Shown here: piece by piece, positions 19,805 to 30,552 of the stretch | Numbering within the stretch: position 1 is the first letter of the stretch | Layout of the letters: each line of letters opens with the position of its first letter | Source of the DNA: Polytrichum commune | Taxonomy: Eukaryota > Streptophyta > Polytrichopsida > Polytrichales > Polytrichaceae | Direction of reading: 5' to 3' | Length of the DNA stretch: 64,000 nucleotides | Assembly (NCBI GenBank): GCA_950295325.1 | Contig: OX485804.1 | Coordinates: forward strand, 23,870,001 to 23,934,000 | The notes under the pieces: generated by a model | What the model saw: only the letters and a program-made list of their open reading frames with translations | The model's database searches: none | Told to the model about the DNA's origin: nothing | Position numbers and translations under genes: made by a program

Positions 19805-22800
19805 GTCAGGGCTCTCCACGACCATCCCACGCGGACCTGCCGAGTCATTGGGGCTCCCCTGCGTTTCCTCCACAATGACCATGTCAGTGTGTTGCGCAGT
19901 GTCATCGCCCCGCCTATCTAGAACCCTTGGGACGACGGTGAAAGAGGCCGTGTCGGTGTCTGTGGGCAGTCCTACCCTTGAAGGGGGAGGGGTGAGGACT
20001 GCTGGACCTGAAGATTCACGAACGCGCGTTCGTAAATCTTCGTCCTCCCTTAGCGCCGCCGTGATTGCATCGTGGGAGGTTGAGGCGGCCGCCGTCACTT
20101 CCGGGGGCAATGGACTTCCCGCCGGCGTTGGGTGTGGCGCTGTTTGGTGGGAAGGCCCTCCTTGGTACATGACTGGAGGTGGGGGCTGTGAGGGGTATCC
20201 TCCAGGGGGGAAGGGGTAAGGTTGCTGGACCGGCGCAGAGAGGCTCTGCATGTTTCTGAGCATCTCGAAGATGGCGTCGGTTTTGGCCGCTGAATCCCTC
20301 AGCTGCTCTTGTAGCCTGGCCAGATGCTTCGCGCTCTCCTCCTGTGCTGCAGCCATCTCCTCCTTCATCTTCGCCTCCAGCTTGGCGTTGAGCTCAGCGA
20401 CGGTGAGTGCCTCCTCCTTCACCCGCTTGTTCTTGTCGTAGTCCACGCCAAGCTCGGCCATGATGTCCATGTCCCCCTCGTCCTCGTCCGAGACCTCGAT
20501 GATTGCTCCCGGCGGCAACTCCATGTATGGAGTCTTCTTCATCCTCCTCCTCGTGTTGCGGAAGAGGTCCAAAGATGGCCGCGAGCGTTGGTCGAGGATG
20601 TCCAGGGTTTCCATCTTCGGAACCACGGCGGGCCTTGGAGACTGTGACGTCGAGCATCTGCCTGGCGTTCCGAAAGGCTCTGCAAGAGATGTTCTCGCGG
20701 GGAGGACGTCCAGGGTTGTCCCCGCGGACGACCCGGTATAACCACCCGGCGTCCCTTGAGGGTCGGGAAAATCCGTCGTTGGCGGCAAGATCCGAAGTGG
20801 GGGTACGTCGAAGGACTGCAAAATGGCGTCCACGTTGGCGGAGGGGGTGGGCTCGTCGTCCTCAGAATCGTGGAATGGTATGCCCTCATCGGTGGGCATA
20901 CTGAAGTCCATCCTGGGGACAGAGATGTCCTTAAGGTCCATCGTCGACGCCTTCGCACGGTGGATCTTGAAGTCTTCTTCGTCGATAGCGTCAACGAATG
21001 TGTTGACTACGAGACCCATCATCTGTGAGAAGAGAGCAATAAGGTCAGAAAATACGAACGCACGTTCGTAAACATCAAAAGCGTAGCGTGCAACGAGTTT
21101 CAAGCATTACATTACGAAGGGATTATGTTTACGAATGAGCGTTCATAAACATGAATGCGTCACGTGCAGCGACTGTGAAACAATACATTGAGAAATTGGT
21201 TAACTTTACGAACGAGCGTTCGTAAATGGAGTCTGGACAACTTACCATAGCCGCATACATGAATTTGGAGCCTCCACATACGTTGTATACCATCTCTCCA
21301 CTTATAACCAGACTCTGCAATACAGAGACATAGAACTCCATCCTGAGTTCCATGGCGGGGAAGACGGTGTAGAGGGTCTCTTGCAGCAGATCCTTGGGAG
21401 GGGGATGCGGGATGCTGTAGATTTTCTTGAACGTGTTGTTTGCCTTGATAGGCGGTCGCCCATCCCTTAGCTCATTGTACGTCAAGAAAATCAGGCTGAC
21501 CGCTCCCACCTGCTTGTTGCCCCTGGCCTCGTTGATGGCCACGATCCCCTCCATCTTCGCTGGCACATACGTGCTGTGGAAGATGCTGTACTCGAATTTG
21601 ATCTTCTGCTCGTACAGCTCTGTGACCACAGACAGCTTCTCTTGTTCGACTATCCACAGCCAAATGTGTGGCTCCCTCATGGCCGGCGATTTGAACTCCA
21701 TGAACTTGGCCATGAAAGGGTTGTAGAAGGGAATGTCCTTCCCCCCCTGCCTTGACGCACCCGGGATCCCCCTGAAATCGATGAGGGCAAAAGGGCAACC
21801 CCGTCGATCCTTCCTCACCTCGGCCCTGCTGATGGTACCGTCCCACTTGGAAAATGTGACCCTCTCCACGCCGGAGGTGATCACGCAAAACCTTGCCACT
21901 CCTTCGAATGTGGCGTTCCTCTTCCTCTCCAAAAATTTTAAGTACAGCATAACCTCATGGGGATCCGTGTCGGTTTTCTTAGTCCTTTTGTTCCCCTTCA
22001 ACTTCAAAACCGAGGCGTGCTCCTTGACCAGACTGCGCATGGAGGCTCCGTTGATGTTGTAGTCGACCTTTAACATTTGCCATTGCGGCCAGATGATGTC
22101 GCCGTCGACTTCAAAGATTCTGTACTCTGGTACGAGTACGCTCAACTCTCTCATGGCTGCAGTCTTCAGCTTCCGGTGGTCACACCACTCCTTGATAGAG
22201 TACGTGCCGGGCTTGTGCTTTGGCCTCTTCAAAAAGATCTTGGGATAGGGAAGGGTTCTTCCCACGGTGTTCCCAAGAACATGAATCGCACACCTCTTCA
22301 GCTCTGACTCCGTCAATCCCTGGAGGTGTCTAAAGAACTCCCTCAGTAGTGGGGGCGCTTCACCGGTTTTTTCCGTGCTGTACTTCTCCTCCGTGTCGGG
22401 GTTGACCAAATCGCCCGAGCTGTGTGCATCAAAAAATTGGGTCCACAAATCCCATGTGTCCCTGTTGCAGCAGATCAGTCTGAGCTCACCCTTCAGCTCA
22501 AGCACAGACTTGGTGGTGGTGGATTTCATATCGATGGAAGAGAACTTGTCTACTATCGCGTCGCAAAATGCCTGCACAAAACAAGATGTCAGTGTTGCAC
22601 ATAATATGAACGCACGTTCGTAAATTGAGTACGTAATTGAAGTTTTCGTGAATCCAACACTTTACGAATAAACGTTCATAAACTTACCTTCCATTGAGGA
22701 GACTGGTTCTTGGCGTTCTCCCTCTCCTTTGGTGGGCATCCGTGTGCCACCCAGACGTCTCTCGCAGCCACTATGTTAGCCGCCCACGAAGCCTCGAACG

Positions 22801-23980
22801 CCTTGATTTTGTTCCCCGAGTTCAGGAAGGTTGAAATCTTGCGCAGCTTGTCCCAATCGTCCGACCAGACCAAGAACGCCTTCCAGTACCGCAGGTCAGC
22901 CTTCAGCTCGTGCTGGAAGTTGTCGTCCTTGAGGATCTGTTGCGACGCCTCCAAGCTATGCTGACCATCTATAATCCAGAATTCTCCATTCTGGATTCGC
23001 GGCCAATCCATCTCTGTCGGTCGGGATGTCAGCCCCTTGGGCATGACGCAGACGGTCTGCCTATCCCACTTGACGTTGTTCATGAGGTTGTTGATATGCC
23101 ACTTCACCCCACCGCTCTCGCGAGACCTTACCACCCACTTGTTGGGGGACTTTTCGCACTTGAAGCAGTCCACGTTGAACGTGAAGTGGCGCCCCATGGG
23201 CCAGCAATCCTTTGAGTAATTATTGAAATCTCGTAGGATCTTTGTTGCCTTCACTGCATCTAGATTCTCACCCTTCTTTAAAGGGGTTGGCATCAGGGGA
23301 GGAGAGCTCACCTCAGCGCCCTCTGATACCCCAGACCTCTCCATTTCGTCCCGGGACCTCTTCGATGGCGTGGAATGTCGGCTGGGACCCTCCGTCACCC
23401 TGCTCGCGGAAGGCACCGGCCTGGGTGCACTTCTCGATCCTCCTGCCCCAGATGCTGATGGTTTTCGTGGGCTCTTCTTCTTCTTGTTGGCTTCGGCGAC
23501 CGCGCTATTGTACTTGGAGATATTCAAGGAAAGCGCGGCCAACTTCCTTGCTGTCCAGTACGAGCTCAGGGCGTACTTCGTGAACAGGTCCTTGAGGAAG
23601 TGTTTGGCATCAGCCACTACGTTATTTTCTGCGTATGTGTAGGAGAAACTATGTCTCCTGTACTCTAACAGGAGGTTAATGTGATCCTTCTTATTTTTCA
23701 TGTCTAAAATCACATAATCTCCTTGTGCCTCAATTGATTCTACTTCCCAAGTCTTCATCTGCACCCATTGCTCTGGCTGGTCCGGCGTTGTTTCCAGCTC
23801 GTAGGTGAAGCGAAGACAGAAAAGACCGTCTGATGTCTTCTCTGGCAGTGCCGTCCATTCCCCAATGAAGTCCTCCTTCGGGACATAATTATCGTTTCCG
23901 TTGGGGTCGGACACTGACTCTGGTAGCTGATCTATCTGCACTACGAACATCTCAATGGCGCTCCTGCTCGGTCTAGCCAT
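19802..23980 (-). CDS. PAL gene: DGQH (ParB-like) and methyltransferase-like protein, three exons visible
   Basis: Exons are 23,980-22,688, 22,571-21,246 and 21,022-19,802. All introns are GT-AG and phase 0 (donors GTAAGT; acceptors TGTGCAG and TCACAG), giving 1279 residues. Residues 1-150 are an unknown domain; 150-240 are basic and disordered. WIIDGQHSLEAS (about residues 335-346) matches the DGQHR-type signature of ParB/DndB-like proteins. Exon 2 is unfamiliar but ends VYNVCGGSKFMYAAM, continued in exon 3 by MMGLVVNTFVD. This resembles the AdoMet-binding FGGSGST...AA motif of N6/N4 DNA methyltransferases, often fused to ParB domains in prokaryotes and phages. No DPPY motif is visible, so catalysis is doubtful. 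Exon 3 holds an acidic region and a coiled coil (about residues 1068-1130). The ATG follows CTGCAG, so an upstream exon is possible. Past the TAG at 19,802 the frame stays open and leads toward the phosphatase exon at 2637. Confidence 0.8.
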
Positions 23981-24538
23981 CTGCAGAGCACATAAACATT
24001 TAGTATTGTGTTTACGAACGAGCGTTTGTAATTGACAAGCAAATCATATATACTAATCAATGAACGCTGGCTATGGGTACCCGTGAGGAGTTTTAATTAT
24101 GTCTTCGCTGATTTCATTTACGAACGATCGCTAAGGTGTATTTGACACAAGTTTACGAACGTGCGTTCGTATTGTTTGTAAACAAGTCCACGAGTTGTCC
24201 AGTGTTATCTAATTTCCATGAGCATCTTCTAAATAGGTGAATTAATACTTTAGTTCTTAATTACGAACGTGCGTTCGTAAATTATGCTATTTGGGAATGC
24301 AGACAATTACCATTAAGGGTTTGGGATATTATTATAGTTTGTGATTACAAACGTTCGTTCGTATTTTTGTGTGTTTCATTTGGATTTGAGGATTTGAGGA
24401 TGTACAGGGTAAAGACGAATATACGAACGTGCGTTCGTAAAAATGGAGGGTGAGGTGCGTATTTACGAACGCACGTTCGTATATGTTTGTGGGGTAAGGC
24501 ATGTATTCACGCCACATTTACGAACGAACGTTCATAAA

Positions 24539-26304
24539 TGTGGTCATCTGGGATTAGGAAATGGTATATTTATTTATATACATATATCCGTACATATACG
24601 TATATGTACATATACGTATATATGTTGTTATGAATGTTGCAATCTGGCATTGTTCATGATCCTGCAACTCGTGATCAGATTGATGAAACACAAGTGAAAA
24701 ATGGAATCAGAACAAAATTGCGAGTCAGTGATTGATAGTTCAGAATGAAGAGGAAAGTGTTATTTCATACAAAGCATGCCATACCTCATAATGCAGAAAA
24801 CAAATCACAAGGAATTCATCAAACAACAATTTCAGATTGTGAAGGACTGATTTGTAAAGGAAACCTGTACTCACATTGAATTGTTGCACAGAAAACCTCC
24901 TGCTTCCTACTGAGAAATCCAGAAACCCTCACAAATGCACACCAAATTGTCTTTCAAAAGCGTTGAATTCGCTTTCAATTGTAATTTCACTTTGTCACAC
25001 TCTCAAGCCTTCACAACTTATATGCAAATCCTACACAAACCCTGATGTACACAACTCACAATCTTTAGAAATCTCAAGCTTTCTGAAACTCTCAAGCTCT
25101 CAAGCTTTCCAAAACTCTCAAGCTCTCAAGCTTTCTGAAACTCTCAAGCTCTCAACCTTTCTAAAACTCTCCACTTCTCAATCTTTCTAAAACTCAAGCT
25201 CTCAAGCTTTCTGTAACTCTCAACCTCTCAACCTTTCCTACTCTCAAGCTTTCCTATTCTCAAGGTTCTGACAACACAACAAAACAACATTCACAATGAG
25301 GCTCTAAAATTGGCAAGGGCTTCGCCGCACCTAAGAGCTCCTCTCCCCCTCTGCTCCAAATGACAAATGAGGAGGAGAGAGAGGGGCGCGGGGAGGTAGT
25401 CGGCGCCGCTAGGGTTTCCAAGCGGCAGCCACGTGGCTAGTGGCCACTGGCTAGGGCTGGGATGCGGGAGGGGGATGGGGAGGGGGATGGGGATGGAGGG
25501 AATGGGGAGGGAATGGGGAGGGGATGGGATGGGATGGGATGGGGAGGGGGATGGGGATGGAGGGAATGGGGAGGGAATGGGGAGGGGAGGGGATGGGATG
25601 GGATGGGGAGGGGAGGGGGAGGGGATGGGATGGGATGAGGATGGGATGGGAGAGGGGGAGGGGGAGGGGATGGGGATGAGGGGATACCATGGGGACATGG
25701 AGGGATGAGGGTTCAGGAAAAATGAAATAGGAGATGGGAGGAGCTTAGTTTAGGGACATAAATTTAACTTTCCGTATCCCCTTAGTACCTCGACATATGG
25801 ATTCCTTGTAAACATATTTTAGAAAAGTATGTTAAGATAATTTGTATTTAACAATTCATGTCATTTAGTAGGTTTTCGATGAAGAATCCACCCCCAAGAT
25901 GCAAATGTCGTTTTCATGAACGAGACATCTTTAAAGTTCTTCAATGGTTCCTCAAATACATATTACATATATAAATGACTCAATTTGAATTGTGGAGAGG
26001 GGCTATCTGATTCTCCACAAGAGGTGGATGAAAATTCAATTTTCAATACGATGTCATTAATTTAATGAGGTGTTAGCTTGAACCACCCTTAATATGATAT
26101 TTAGTGTTAGATACTCTAAATACAAACGCATAGTACACTAAATATCAGTAACCCTATGAAAGTAACTACTATTCATTGTGAACTCAAACACTTAATTTCA
26201 ACTATAATGGTAATATGTGGATGTCGCATGCACAAATTTTGTGTAAGGAAATTAATATGAAAAAAACAATTAACAATGATAAAAGCATAAAGGACATGGT
26301 AGTA
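24539..26304. other. Simple-repeat-rich spacer between the divergent PAL genes
   Basis: Alternating TATA/TACGTA microsatellite at 24,570-24,625; pyrimidine-rich CTCAAGCTTTC-type tandem repeats at 25,062-25,262; then the GGGATGG minisatellite listed separately. From 25,750 onward it is AT-rich with words such as GATATTTAGTGTTAG that recur at 27,300-27,580 and 41,800-44,400. I see no gene. Confidence 0.6.
25437..25700 (+). repeat. GGGATGG / GGGGAGG minisatellite
   Basis: Irregular head-to-tail copies of GGGATGG, GGGGAGG and GGAGGGAATGGGGA on the plus strand. The G-runs could form quadruplexes. Its sequence differs from the hAT minisatellites, which carry GCGGACG. Confidence 0.85.
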
Positions 26305-27277
26305 TGTCGCGCACCTCTCCATGAGGAGTGCCCGAAACACCATGGGCACAAGGGGGACCCCGGAGTGACACCCGGGACTTGTGGCGCCGTTGGTGAGAGG
26401 GCCCAAGTGATCCTAGTGTGGGTGAGGGCCCCGGGCGTTGGGAACGCCTCCCATCCACTGAGACTAGGAGGCACAAGGGTAAGGCCATGAGCTATGCGTA
26501 GCTCATGGCGTGGTGATTCTAGAAAGCTCAAGAACACCTCAATCGGAGGTGTGAGCTAGGAGTTATGGCCATTTGAGTGGGGCGCTGTCCCGGGACAGCG
26601 CCCTGGTACAGCAGTGCCTGGGAGTGATTCCCGGGACTGCCAAGGTTCAAACAGGCATAACTTCCTCAAGACTTGCCCGAATGGGGCAAGTGAGGTGTCC
26701 ATCGGCATCTACGTGAAGCGTAGATGAAGATGAAGTGGTTGGTTGCTGGAATCAGACATCATAAAAGGAAGTTATGATGGTCTGAAGCTGCAGGGGGGGT
26801 TCTAGGCCCAGCAGCTAAGGGAAAATGTCCACTTGGCCCCAACTCTTGGTAGAGAGACAAGAGGTTGGTTGACGGTGGGGTAGGGGCCCCGCGTAGAGTC
26901 CTAGAGGCTTATATGGGTGAGGTGGTGAGGCCTCACCCACCCGAGGCCGAACGGCAAGGCCTCCATGGGCTTTGGCCTATTGTGAGGCCATAGTTGCCTA
27001 GTATGGTTCGGGTTGTTGTAGTGTTGCTCCGGCAACGCGATGATCAACATAGGATTGGACTTCCATGGATGGAAGTCCACATTGGGGAAATGGGTTACCG
27101 ATTAAGGGGTGAATCCCGAAAGCAAAGTAGGAGGGTTGGTTCCCTCCTATGAACTATTGGTCCGGGGTAAGAGGAGCTATCCATTAGCATGGCGGAATGC
27201 GAATGGTTAGCGCTCGTAACCTTTGCTAGAAACGAAAATTGGCAAGATTGTTAAGGGACCTAGCAAGGGTTGCGACA
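26305..27277. mobile_element. Solo LTR, copy B, inverted relative to copy A
   Basis: 973 bp bounded by TGTCGC and GCGACA and flanked by the 5-bp duplication TAGTA (26,300-26,304 and 27,278-27,282). The complement matches copy A along its whole length with few differences. Different target duplications show two independent insertions. Confidence 0.95.
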
Positions 27278-27316
27278 TAGTAGGAAATGTGGTGGCCCAT
27301 TTAATATGTCCAACAC

Positions 27317-27584
27317 TAATTATCAAAGAATTGAAATTTAGTGTTGACCATGATAGTGTAACAACACAGTGACTATATTATACAATCAAACACTAAATAT
27401 CATATTTAGTGTAGTGTATTTTAGCCATGTGGTCGCATGTTTTGCTAGTAGTATCAAAGAATTGAAATTTAGTGTTGACCATGATAGTGTAACAACACTA
27501 TATTATACAATCAAACACTAAATATCATATTTAGTGTAGTGTATTTTAGCCATGTGGTCGCATGTTTTGCTAGTAGTATCAATA
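27317..27584 (+). repeat. Tandem duplication, about 130-bp unit, two copies
   Basis: ATCAAAGAATTGAAATTTAG through TTTTGCTAGTAGT is repeated twice; the first copy carries a few extra bases (AGTGAC). Each copy has the palindrome CACTAAATAT-C-ATATTTAGTG. Confidence 0.85.
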
Positions 27585-27730
27585 ATTGATAGTATGAGCT
27601 TCCCATAAATTAAGTTAGTGCGATATGGATTATTTAGGAGTCGATATTGTTTGTGTATATAATGCATTGAAGTAACGATCTAAACCCTAAGCCCGCAAAC
27701 CACATAGACAACTTTCACAAACTCTATACC

Positions 27731-27760
27731 CTAACCCCAAACCCTAAACCCTAAACCCTA
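27731..27760 (-). repeat. Interstitial telomere-type repeat (CCCTAAA)
   Basis: Four CCCTAAA-like units on the plus strand, opposite in direction to the tract at 8983-9020. Confidence 0.85.
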
Positions 27761-27766
27761 CATTTT

Positions 27767-29103
27767 TTTACCTTACCAACCTTTCTTATATATGGCCATG
27801 TTGTGGTCTATGGGCATCATGTCAAAATGGTCTACAAATGTTGGTTCGATTGGAACTTGCCTTATTTGGGTCATAGCAACTATAATAATCTAGACTCATG
27901 CCAATAATTGTCATTTTGATATAAAACATTGGTTTAGGGGGTGAAGAATGAATTTTGAAATGCTAGCCCTTTCACCTTAATAGTTTTGAGTGCAATTTGA
28001 TCACAAAATACACACTTAGTCTTATTATAACATGAATGGTTTAAGACTTCAACTTAAATCAACAGTTTAAGCTATGGTCATGCACATACTTCTTGTTACA
28101 AATAATACAAATATATAATTGTAAGTGCATACTATTGTATGCACCATTCTAAATTAGTTATCCATTTTCACACTATGGTGGACCTAAAGTGAATTTCCAA
28201 TAGGACGTCAAGTCATTTAATTAGGTGCCAACTTGAACTAATGATCGAATACTAGTGCATTAAACTTTAATTTTCACCAATGATGAATTGCAACAATGAG
28301 TCATATTAATATAGGGCGATGTTTGGTGAGCCTCCAGTTCCAAATGTCCTCAATCTACCTAGCACAAGCCACTATGGATTAAGCGACTTTTTATTGGTAT
28401 TCATGCACTTGGTGACCATATTACAAGCATTTTTTTATGTGAATCATATGATACCTACAATTTTAGGGGATTCCACAATATGTTCTTAGCCACTTTTACC
28501 TCATTGTGTGTGTGAATATATATATCACTTAGACCTTCATCAATTCACTTGGACTTCACACCTTAGTCGCAAATAATTTAATACTCAATGTTAACCCATC
28601 AACCCATATATATAAAATATAATAACCCATATATAAAATAGTAAAATAGTAAAATAGTAAAATATACACATATATATATATGTCTATATATATATATATA
28701 AATATAGACATATAGACATATAGACATATTTTCGTGCGACCTTGGTAACAACTAAGGTGTGCGACGGATTTATAGATTTACAATATGTTGCGTGCATGCA
28801 ATACATGTTCCATACATAATGCTATTTATATATTGCGCATGGATGGAATGACATATTGTTAGGTCAAAATAGGCGGCGGGAATCCGCTTTTTAAATAGCA
28901 TCCAAGGGATTTTGAACCATCGGGGGAAAGATACTTAAAGCTCTTCCCCCCACAGAAGAGCTATTTTCTGTGACACATCCAAGTGTGCGCTCCACAGACC
29001 TGACTGGAACGCGCTCAAACCATTTTCTTGTGCGCCAACCCCACACCTCCCAGGTCCACTACAGACTATACATACCCGTATATACCGCTGCAAATACCGG
29101 ACG
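27767..29103. other. AT-rich spacer without a visible gene
   Basis: It includes an AGTAAAAT and (TA)n microsatellite at 28,605-28,740 with ATAGACAT repeats. From about 28,860 the base composition rises and the palindrome region of the DUF7869 gene begins. Confidence 0.5.
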
Positions 29104-30412
29104 TTTACGAACGCACGTTCGTAAACGTGAGTTGGTAGCACATGCACAAGAGGTACATAGAGATGATATGAATTGTTTACGAACGTGCGTTCGTAAGTTG
29201 TTCACAACCGTACTCGACATTGAGTTACTTATAGATAGAACTAGGCACGAAAATTGTGTCGATTATATACGAACGTACGTTCGTATATCTGCCTTCAAGA
29301 CCCAGACGCGCATGAGTTCCCGTGTAACCGTTTTCTCCAACGGAACATTTGATGATGGGATATTTACGAACGTGCGTTCGTAAATATCACCTGGGATTAT
29401 TTTTCAAGAATCCATAAACAATCCTTAATTTACACACTTCCGTGCATTGGCCACGTTAACAATATGGAAGTTAAATACGAACGTTCGTTCGTATTTCTCA
29501 CTACCATTTATGTCCACAGAGAATTATGTTTTCCAATTTTACGAACGCACGTTCGTAAATACCACCTGTCCACCGTCCACACATCCACCAACAGACCTGT
29601 TAACGCAAGCATGTGTGGAGGACTACACCATGTTTAGGATAGATACGAACGCTCGTTCGTATTTGGCACTACCATTTATGTCCACGGATAATTATGTTTT
29701 TCAATTTTACGAACGCACGTTCGTAAATACCACCTGTCCACCGTCCACGCATCCACCAACAGACCTGTTGACGCAAGCATGTGTAGAGGACTACACTGTG
29801 TTAATGATAGATACGAACGCTCGTTCGTATCTGTTCAATCACGATTTTAGTGATAGATGTCGATTGTCATTTTCCATTGGATATTGAATTTCATGTATCC
29901 CTGTAACGTGGCTATAGATATCTCTATTCGGACGTGTCCAATCATTTTTGCCTAACATTGTCACGGCTGTAACATACATATGATCGGTCGTATGCATCCG
30001 CCCCTATGTTTCGGCTGGAACTTACGAACGATCGTTCGTGTACATAAGCCCTCCATTTCGGCTGTAGCTAATGAACGATCGTTCATAAACACTCGCCCAT
30101 CAAATACACGCCCCTCAAATATGATGCTTACTGCATGTGAATAAAGTGGCAAGTATATTTTTGGTGCTCTTATAATATGTCCCATTTAGATTTTGTTGTA
30201 TATTGGGTTGATGTTTTCGTCCTCGCGTACGTGAATATATGTCCTTGTGTTGTCCCTTGGTGGTGGAAAACCCTTCCAATGTTTTATTTGCGACTCCACC
30301 AAAGCCCTTCATGGGTAATATATATCGGAATGGGGTTCCGTTGTGCAGGGACGTCAGAGTCCCGTGTAGGATTTGTATGTCATGGGGATGTTGTCGAACG
30401 CACGTTCGTCTT
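29104..30412. repeat. Palindrome cluster 3 (twelve copies) upstream of the DUF7869 gene
   Basis: Copies start near 29,106, 29,179, 29,269, 29,365, 29,476, 29,541, 29,644, 29,709, 29,813, 30,024, 30,071 and 30,398. Spacing is mostly 60-110 bp. The dyads at 29,362-29,386 and 29,266-29,288 extend over more than 20 bp. A segment of about 168 bp that contains two palindromes is itself duplicated (29,475-29,642 and 29,643-29,810). Confidence 0.95.
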
Positions 30413-30552
30413 CATATGTGAGGTCCCTCAACGGTGTGTCGAGTGTTGGTTGTGATTTTTCAGCCATATATGTAGGCATATCTCATATCCGCTTTTGTAT
30501 GCATTGCGGTTGTTGGTGTGTTGGTCATTTATTGGTGGTTTGTTTAGGTTGG

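Larger units (their letters stand above)
19644..24538. repeat. Palindrome cluster 2 (about fifteen copies)
   Basis: Copies of ACGAACG-NN-CGTTCGT start near 19,645, 20,016, 21,055, 21,131, 21,208, 22,608, 22,664, 24,014, 24,121, 24,155, 24,264, 24,348, 24,423, 24,465 and 24,520. Five lie in the two introns of the DGQH gene (one abuts a splice donor at 22,682-22,687), two are in exon 3, and eight are upstream of the first exon. A few have one or two half-site changes. Confidence 0.95.

Noticed and set aside
25433..25708. Glycine/methionine-rich frame at the GGGATGG minisatellite
   Set aside because: Low-complexity repeat without coding features.
2775..30412. CRISPR-like array of regularly spaced palindromes
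   Set aside because: Spacing is irregular, the sites lie in introns and gene flanks of a plant genome, and there are no associated genes of that kind.
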